Shown here: piece by piece, positions 5,467 to 10,035 of the stretch | Layout of the letters: each line of letters starts with the position of its first letter | Numbering within the stretch: the first letter of the stretch is position 1 | Assembly: GCA_016197345.1 (NCBI GenBank) | Contig: JACPVY010000322.1 | Location: 1-10,035 of the forward strand | From: Burkholderiales bacterium | Lineage (GTDB): Bacteria > Pseudomonadota > Gammaproteobacteria > Burkholderiales > Burkholderiaceae_D | Reading direction: 5' to 3' | DNA length: 10,035 nt | Made by a program: the position numbers and the translations under genes | Notes under the pieces: model-generated | Seen by the model: the letters and a program-made list of their open reading frames with translations, nothing else | The model's database searches: none | Told to the model about the DNA's origin: nothing

Positions 5467-7269
5467 ATGAACATCAAGCAACTCCCATTCCGCCTACATC
5501 ATGTCGCTACCGCACTAGCCTTGATGGCCGCTGGCTCAAGTTTCGCCGCTGATACGCTATTGGGCGACTTCAGCACTGCTGCGACGGTGCAGCAGCAAGC
5601 GAATTTGGTGAATCAACTGAATGCCAAGCGCGATATGCAGGGGATGGATGCCAACCATGGTTTTGCCATTAGCAACCAGCATCCAGCGGGCGAGGGGACA
5701 CAAGTGGCACGCGTGCAGCACTTGTATAAAAACTTGCCAGTGTGGGGTTCGGAATCGGTACTGGTACTCGACAAATCGGGCAAGTTGCTGTCGGAAAGTG
5801 TGACAGACCGCCGCCTAGGTTTGGGTGCTAGCAATGCCTTGAGTGCAGATGGCTTTAGCCGCGCGAAAGCATTGGATGTGCAACCGACCTTGAGCGCGCA
5901 GCAAGCCATCAATGCGGTAGTGCAAAAATTAACGCCGGCTGGCTTAGTCGCGGCAAATCTCACCCATCAGTATCAACCACAAGCACAATTGATGATTTAC
6001 CCTATCATCAAAGAAGTGCGTGTCGCTGCCGCCGCCAATAAGGCAGAAGCAGATTTGAATGCGATGGATCTCGAACAAAAAGTGACAGGTCATGAATTGG
6101 TGTATTTGGTCAAAACGCGGATGAAAAATGGCCGTCAATTAGCGTTTCACGATAGCATCATCAGCGCTCACGATGGTCGTGTGATCGAACAATGGAATGC
6201 CTTGCACACCGTCACCGCAACCGGTAAGAGCTTGTATAACGGCACAGTGAAAATCGAAAATACGCTCAGCAACGGCGTCTATAAGATGATAGATAGCAGC
6301 CGTGGTACGGGCGGTAAATTTGGCGGCTTCGCGGTGACAGACTACAAACACGCCGAAGACGGCCCTGGCACGGTGTATAGCGATAGCGACGGCACGTGGG
6401 GCGACGGCAAAAACTACAATGGCGGCAGCACTACCAATGCCAATGGCCAAACCGGGGCAGTCGATGCCATGTATGGCTTCAAGCAAACCTATGACATGTA
6501 TAAAAATGTCTTCGGTTGGAAAAGCTTAGATGGCAAAAATACGGCGAGCTATATCGGCGTCCATCTCTCCACCGATCTGGATAACGCGTATTACGATGAT
6601 GGTTGCGATTGCATGTCGATTGGCGATGGCGGTTCGACTTCGTTCCAGCTCTCTGGTATCGACGTGATCGGGCATGAAATGTCGCACGGCGTGACCGCAC
6701 ATACTTCGAATCTAGCGTATCGCGGTGAGTCGGGTGGTTTGAATGAAGCCGCATCGGATATCGCTGGCGAAATGGTAGAAGCGTACAAAAAAGGTGGCGG
6801 CACTGGCAATGTGATCCCTGCTGTGAAACCGGATTGGGTATCCGGCAAAGAAGTGGCGCAAAACGGTGTGCCGCTGCGCTGGTTCTACAAACCGAGCAAA
6901 GATGGCCAAAGCCGTGATGCATGGAGTAGCACGCTCTCTAAATTAGATGTGCATTATTCCAGCGGCCCAGCAAATCGCATGTTTTACTTCCTCGCCAATG
7001 GTTCGAGCAGCAGCAGCTCGAGCGATTACTACAGCAAATATCTGACGCAATCGCCAAAAGCGATGGTTGGTATCGGTAACGATAAAGCTTTCCGCATTTG
7101 GTTTAAAGCATGGACGACGAAATTCACCTCGAGCACCAATTACGCTGATGCGCAAAAGAAAACGGTGTTAGCGGCGCAGGAATTGTATGGTGCTAATAGC
7201 AAAGAAGTGATTGCCGTCAAACGTGCTTTTGCGGCGATTAATGTCGGGACAGACGTTGCTGGTCAATAA
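5467..7269 (+). CDS. secreted M4-family (thermolysin/vibriolysin-like) zinc metalloprotease, preproenzyme
   Basis: This is an exported zinc endopeptidase that degrades extracellular proteins. The 600-residue precursor starts with a signal peptide (two His after a basic start, then the core VATALALMAAG) with probable cleavage after SFA at residue 27. Residues from about 30 to 245 form the FTP/PepSY-type inhibitory propeptide, including HLYKNLPVWGSESVLVLD (85-102). The mature catalytic domain starts near residue 250. The zinc motif is HEMSH (403-407), with His403 and His407 as ligands and Glu404 catalytic. The third ligand is Glu427 in GGLNEAASDI. The transition-state His is His496 in DVHYSSGPANRMFYFLA. 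All key residues are present and no C-terminal PPC domain follows. Oddities are a run of seven serines (513-519) and a CxC pair at 380-382. Export is probably by Sec and then the type II system. It is monocistronic, and a hairpin follows the stop. Confidence 0.94.
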   Translation: MNIKQLPFRLHHVATALALMAAGSSFAADTLLGDFSTAATVQQQANLVNQLNAKRDMQGMDANHGFAISNQHPAGEGTQVARVQHLYKNLPVWGSESVLVLDKSGKLLSESVTDRRLGLGASNALSADGFSRAKALDVQPTLSAQQAINAVVQKLTPAGLVAANLTHQYQPQAQLMIYPIIKEVRVAAAANKAEADLNAMDLEQKVTGHELVYLVKTRMKNGRQLAFHDSIISAHDGRVIEQWNALHTVTATGKSLYNGTVKIENTLSNGVYKMIDSSRGTGGKFGGFAVTDYKHAEDGPGTVYSDSDGTWGDGKNYNGGSTTNANGQTGAVDAMYGFKQTYDMYKNVFGWKSLDGKNTASYIGVHLSTDLDNAYYDDGCDCMSIGDGGSTSFQLSGIDVIGHEMSHGVTAHTSNLAYRGESGGLNEAASDIAGEMVEAYKKGGGTGNVIPAVKPDWVSGKEVAQNGVPLRWFYKPSKDGQSRDAWSSTLSKLDVHYSSGPANRMFYFLANGSSSSSSSDYYSKYLTQSPKAMVGIGNDKAFRIWFKAWTTKFTSSTNYADAQKKTVLAAQELYGANSKEVIAVKRAFAAINVGTDVAGQ

Positions 7270-7291
7270 GATCTTTATCTCTTGAAGCAGG

Positions 7292-7333
7292 GAGGGGCGG
7301 CGCATGAAGTACGATAGTTGCGATTCGCCCCTC
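7292..7333 (+). terminator. hairpin between convergent protease and DUF4197 genes
   Basis: GAGGGGCG (7292-7299) pairs with CGCCCCTC (7326-7333). CGCA (7301-7304) extends the stem by pairing with TGCG (7319-7322). The structure begins 22 bp after the protease stop and lies about 40 bp from the stop of the convergent DUF4197 gene. No T-run follows on either strand, so it may act by stem strength or with Rho. Confidence 0.4.
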
Positions 7334-7374
7334 TTCACATCAGGCTGCATCCACTCAACAGTGGCTGATGCACA

Positions 7375-8067
7375 TCACTTCAACAAACCAAATACCTTGC
7401 CAATGATTTTGCTACCTGTCCCGATAGGGTCAGCGCGTATCGCCTTTTCTTCCTCTGCAATCATCAAATACAAACCATCGAGCGCGCGTTGCGTGACATA
7501 GGCTTCGACCGTCGCTTGCTCGGGTGGCACATGGGTAAATTTGCCGACTTTTTCAATCGCGCTATTGTATTTTGTGGCGAGGCCAGATTTACTGGTGACA
7601 CCTTTAACGATGGGCAGAAATTTTTCTGCCAACGGGGCGGCGGTTTTTGCTTTGAAAAATTCAGTGACAGACGTCTCGCCCCCGGTCAAGATTTGTTTGG
7701 CATCGGCAAAAGTCATCGACTTCACTGCCTTCACTAATAGCGGTTTCGCTAGAGGGATGGCAGTTTCGGCAGCGGTATTCATCGCTAGCACCAATTCATC
7801 TAATCTGCCACTTTGGCCCGTCATCTTCAAAATGGGGACGGCTTGTTCTAGCACTTTGGGCAAAGGGATTTTGACTTTTTCGTTTTGCATAAAGCCGCCT
7901 GCCACGCCCAATTTTCCAACTGCATTGCCTGCACCTCGTTCTAGCGCCGCTTGCAAACCGCTGCTCGCTTCTTTGTTGCTCAAATCATCAAGCGAAAAAG
8001 CCGACGAAAATGGTGGGAAGCACAGCAGACAAAGGCTGGTGAATAGCGTAAAAAAATAGCGTGACAT
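7375..8067 (-). CDS. DUF4197 domain-containing exported protein
   Basis: This is a 230-residue protein of unknown function. A signal peptide (MSRYFFTLFTSLCLLCFPPFSSA, cut here for description into basic start, hydrophobic core and Ser-Ser-Ala) suggests periplasmic location, with likely cleavage after residue 23. The remainder is a single DUF4197 domain. Recognisable blocks are LSNKEASSGLQAALERGAGN near the mature N-terminus, then KVKIPLPKVLEQA, AMNTAAETAIPLAKPL, SMTFADAKQILTGG, EKFLPIVK and, near the end, VTQRALDGLYLMIAEEEKAIR. These are strongly conserved in the family. The mostly helical domain has no known activity. The start at 8067 is chosen because it begins the signal peptide and has AGGA a few bases upstream; the frame is open back to 8262 but that extension is not signal-like. 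The gene is convergent with the protease and divergent from the injection-system operon. Confidence 0.9.
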   Translation of the reverse strand: MSRYFFTLFTSLCLLCFPPFSSAFSLDDLSNKEASSGLQAALERGAGNAVGKLGVAGGFMQNEKVKIPLPKVLEQAVPILKMTGQSGRLDELVLAMNTAAETAIPLAKPLLVKAVKSMTFADAKQILTGGETSVTEFFKAKTAAPLAEKFLPIVKGVTSKSGLATKYNSAIEKVGKFTHVPPEQATVEAYVTQRALDGLYLMIAEEEKAIRADPIGTGSKIIGKVFGLLK

Positions 8068-8672
8068 GATCGTCCTAGCGGCAGAGAAAGCGTGTGGGAA
8101 TGCGGGAATGCGAATTGTAGCAGAGCTAGCCAAGCGAAAATTTGATGGTTGAAAAGAAATATCTTGCCGCATAGCTAGCATTGCATGACTATATTTTTGT
8201 AGAAAAAAATATGAAAAGAATGCTTTATATTCTCTGTTGAAACTTATCATGATTAAAAGCATTATTTATTTCCATTGTGCAAGAAAAAGGCGTGCAGTTG
8301 ATTAAAACATCATTAAGTTTCTCAATGGATATTAATTTGATGCATCATTTCGATAAAGATTAGAAACTGTTGTTAAGTTGGCGCAAATGCTCTAAGCCCA
8401 CAAAAAGATGCTGCAAAAAATCTTCCACATGATATTATTTTCTGACCGCACGACGAAAACCTTCGTCCTACAGGCTGTTATTGCTGCGCCTGCAAATATT
8501 GCTACGCCTAGTTTTTCACAATAACTAACTTATATCAGCTAATTTATTGGCTGCGGTGAAGTATTGATTTCTGATTTTAATTGCCTGATCTACATCTCAA
8601 AAAATTTCTCACAAGAATTTTCTTGTGAAGATGTTATTGAATGCGTCGGTTTAGTACTGAACGGATAAATGT
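8068..8672. promoter_or_regulatory. AT-rich intergenic region upstream of the injection-system genes
   Basis: This 605-bp stretch shows no convincing gene. It separates the divergent DUF4197 and DUF4255 genes, so promoters for both should lie here, but no good -35/-10 pair was recognised. Two structures are visible. One is a small hairpin, GACGAA (8452-8457) with TTCGTC (8462-8467). The other is the perfect palindrome at 8609-8628. The region is notably AT-rich compared with the protease and polysaccharide genes. Confidence 0.4.
8609..8628. promoter_or_regulatory. perfect palindrome upstream of DUF4255 gene (candidate operator)
   Basis: TCACAAGAA (8609-8617) and TTCTTGTGA (8620-8628) are perfect inverted repeats separated by TT, ending 44 bp before the ATG at 8673. 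The gene to the left is transcribed away and no T-run follows, so a terminator role is unlikely. The position fits an operator for a dimeric regulator or a hairpin in the 5' untranslated region of the injection-system operon. Confidence 0.4.
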
Positions 8673-9239
8673 ATGATTGATGTTTCATTAGAGTATGTCA
8701 GGAAAGTACTAGATCAATATCTGTCAACCAGGTATGGGGTGGAGACTAACTTCGTTGTATTGAATAATCTCATTTCCCCCGATGGTAGCGTGCCGCAGAA
8801 AAATAATAATAAACTTGTGATTACGCTAGTGACGCTTGAATACGAAACCAGTAAGCAATTTTATTCAGATCAAAAACCAACACCTGACCGTTTGACACAA
8901 ATTAATCCACCCATTTGGTTTAATTTAGATATCTTGATTTCTGCTAACTTTGACGAGTATAGCGAAGCCTTAAAATTCCTCACAGCCACCATTGGTTTTT
9001 TTCAAGCGAATACAGTCATGAATCGCGCCAATCAACCTGCGTTACCCGTGGGATTAACTGGCCTGAAGTTCGAGATCGAAAATTCACCTACCGGCAAAAT
9101 GGAAAATATCTGGATGGCCTTAGGTGCAAAATACCTGCCATCGATCATCTATAAAATTCGGCAGGTTTATGTGCAAGCCGATCAAATTGAAGCTGAAATC
9201 CCCTTGGTGCAAAATATTTCAAGCGGGGTGCAAAATTGA
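8673..9239 (+). CDS. Pvc16_N/DUF4255 family contractile injection system protein
   Basis: Members of this family (the N-terminal domain of Pvc16/Afp16) are structural components of extracellular contractile injection systems, where Afp16/Pvc16 caps or terminates the tail. The 188-residue product is essentially the domain alone, shorter than full Afp16-type proteins. Recognised segments are NNKLVITLVTLEYE (45-58), NPPIWFNLDILISANFDEY (78-96), then SEALKFLTATIGFFQ (97-111), LPVGLTGLKFEIEN (124-137) and LGAKYLPSIIYKIRQVYVQAD (150-170). The last matches the family pattern 'WxxLGxKYxPSxxYKxR'. The ATG at 8673 has only a weak Shine-Dalgarno (CGGA). The gene overlaps the next at TTGA (9236-9239), so both probably belong to one operon. 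Two sampled 60-bp lines are about 42-43% GC, against 55-58% for sampled protease lines. The family call is firm; the exact role in this machine is inferred. Confidence 0.85.
   Translation: MIDVSLEYVRKVLDQYLSTRYGVETNFVVLNNLISPDGSVPQKNNNKLVITLVTLEYETSKQFYSDQKPTPDRLTQINPPIWFNLDILISANFDEYSEALKFLTATIGFFQANTVMNRANQPALPVGLTGLKFEIENSPTGKMENIWMALGAKYLPSIIYKIRQVYVQADQIEAEIPLVQNISSGVQN
9222..9228 (+). promoter_or_regulatory. Shine-Dalgarno deciding a TTG start
   Basis: AGCGGGG at 9222-9228, inside the end of the DUF4255 gene, stands 7 nt before TTG 9236. There is no ATG or GTG in a suitable position, so this site supports TTG as the start of the next gene. Confidence 0.5.
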
Positions 9240-10035
9240 TTACGCAACTATTTCAAATTGATTTGCATCATTCGTATTTTGTTAGTGGCATGTTTGATTC
9301 TTGCCAACTAGTGCCTGATACGAATACAGCGAATTTCATTGAACGCTATCAATTATTGCAACGCAGCAGTAATGGTGGTCTAGGCTTATATAGCACCAGC
9401 TTAAATTCCTCTGAACACTTTGTGGCGTACTTGAATCAAAAATTGGCTGGTCAACCGCTGCAATTTTTGTTACTCAACGATGAAAACAAGTTTGCGCAAA
9501 TCACCGATTTGCCATTTACTTATGTCGGCCAAATCGCTGTCAGTACGATCAATGCCGAGGTGAGCGCTGACGCTGGCAACGTCGTTCAATTGCAACCCGT
9601 ACAAGGGCCACGCTTGCTCAATCAAGCCAATGTCATCGGCGTCGTTTCGATCTATTTGTCGGACTGGCTGCGGCTCTCAAATGGCGGCGCTTGCGTTTGC
9701 TTTAGCGTGCAATTTCAAGCACGCGTTTTGCATTGGTTGTATTACTTGATTAATCGCAGCCAAACGCGTTTGCATCAACCGGCAATTTGCAATCGGCAAA
9801 AGGAATTTTTTCAAGGACCAATGCCAGTGACGTTGGCAAATGGAGAAAAAGCCTTGAGTTTTTATTCAGGAAATTTGCAATTTCCTTTGCAGCAAGTGCC
9901 TGACACAATATTTGATTTAATTGATTATTTGCAACCCTCGTTGCATACCAGTGAAAAAAATAGTGCACCCGCGATTGAACATTGTTTAATTAAGGGATTG
10001 CCTACGCCAAGCGGTGAAAATCTCAAGTCAAAACA
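9236..10035 (+). CDS. uncharacterised protein of an injection-system operon (partial, runs off the window)
   Basis: The frame starting at TTG 9236 is open for 266 codons to the window end. It begins MITQLFQIDLHHSYFVSGMF, continues with a conserved-looking LVPDTNTANFIERYQLLQR, and includes PLQFLLLNDENKFAQITDLPF around residues 76-96. Its initiator overlaps the DUF4255 stop in TTGA, and a Shine-Dalgarno sits at 9222-9228. ATG 9290 (residue 19) is an alternative start but would remove the HHSYF segment. No signal peptide, membrane span or catalytic motif is evident; the protein is strand-rich and apparently cytoplasmic. In several bacterial injection-system loci an uncharacterised protein of this general look (an N-terminal 'F.HSYF' then 'L.P...T...') follows DUF4255 before the sheath gene. 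The resemblance is remembered, not computed. A structural or assembly role is inferred from position only. Confidence 0.6.
   Translation, partial: MITQLFQIDLHHSYFVSGMFDSCQLVPDTNTANFIERYQLLQRSSNGGLGLYSTSLNSSEHFVAYLNQKLAGQPLQFLLLNDENKFAQITDLPFTYVGQIAVSTINAEVSADAGNVVQLQPVQGPRLLNQANVIGVVSIYLSDWLRLSNGGACVCFSVQFQARVLHWLYYLINRSQTRLHQPAICNRQKEFFQGPMPVTLANGEKALSFYSGNLQFPLQQVPDTIFDLIDYLQPSLHTSEKNSAPAIEHCLIKGLPTPSGENLKSK

Noticed and set aside
6479..6922. Long minus-strand open frame inside the protease gene
   Set aside because: Its composition (rich in His, Arg and Ser) is typical of an antisense shadow, and the plus frame is a complete M4 protease.
7541..8059. Plus-strand 172-codon frame opposite the DUF4197 gene
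   Set aside because: It is a shadow of a well-recognised minus-strand family; there is no ribosome site or family resemblance.
8068..8262. N-terminal extension of the DUF4197 protein
   Set aside because: The extension is not signal-like and lies in AT-rich intergenic DNA; the ATG at 8067 begins a normal signal peptide.

Overview
The window looks like chromosomal DNA of a Gram-negative proteobacterium, most likely a betaproteobacterium. This rests on gene content (an AlgD-type dehydrogenase, a DUF4197 protein, a GalE, a PAAR protein and a secreted M4 protease with a Gram-negative signal peptide), on moderate GC, and on REP-like hairpins of the GTAGGGTGGGC type. The genus cannot be fixed from the sequence alone. 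No tRNA, rRNA, CRISPR array, transposase or integrase was seen.

Left part (1-4585), polysaccharide biosynthesis. The window opens with the last 61 codons of a gene whose C-terminus resembles heparinase II/III-like proteins of polysaccharide loci. A 447-bp gene-free stretch follows, holding a possible terminator, a cluster of REP-like hairpins and a strong terminator-like hairpin just upstream of an algD-type GDP-mannose (or UDP-glucose) 6-dehydrogenase. The dehydrogenase overlaps a GT4 glycosyltransferase by 17 bp. A second REP-like element and a possible 37-codon leader ORF precede galE, which ends at a likely terminator. Together these genes would supply a uronic-acid nucleotide sugar, an epimerised hexose (or HexNAc) nucleotide sugar, one transferase and perhaps a polysaccharide lyase for an exopolysaccharide or capsule.

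Middle part (4586-8067), single genes. There is a small PAAR spike-tip protein on the minus strand, a full-length secreted M4 (thermolysin/vibriolysin-like) metalloprotease on the plus strand, and a signal-peptide-bearing DUF4197 protein on the minus strand, convergent with the protease.

Right part (8068-10035), start of a probable contractile injection system. After a 605-bp AT-rich gene-free region carrying a perfect 9-bp-arm palindrome lies a Pvc16_N/DUF4255 protein. It overlaps, by a TTGA junction, an uncharacterised gene that starts at TTG and runs off the window end. DUF4255 proteins are hallmark components of extracellular contractile injection systems (PVC, Afp, MAC-like), so the sheath, tube and baseplate genes should follow beyond position 10035. 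The DUF4255 gene is visibly more AT-rich than the protease gene in sampled lines, which fits separate acquisition. This is the most interesting part of the window.
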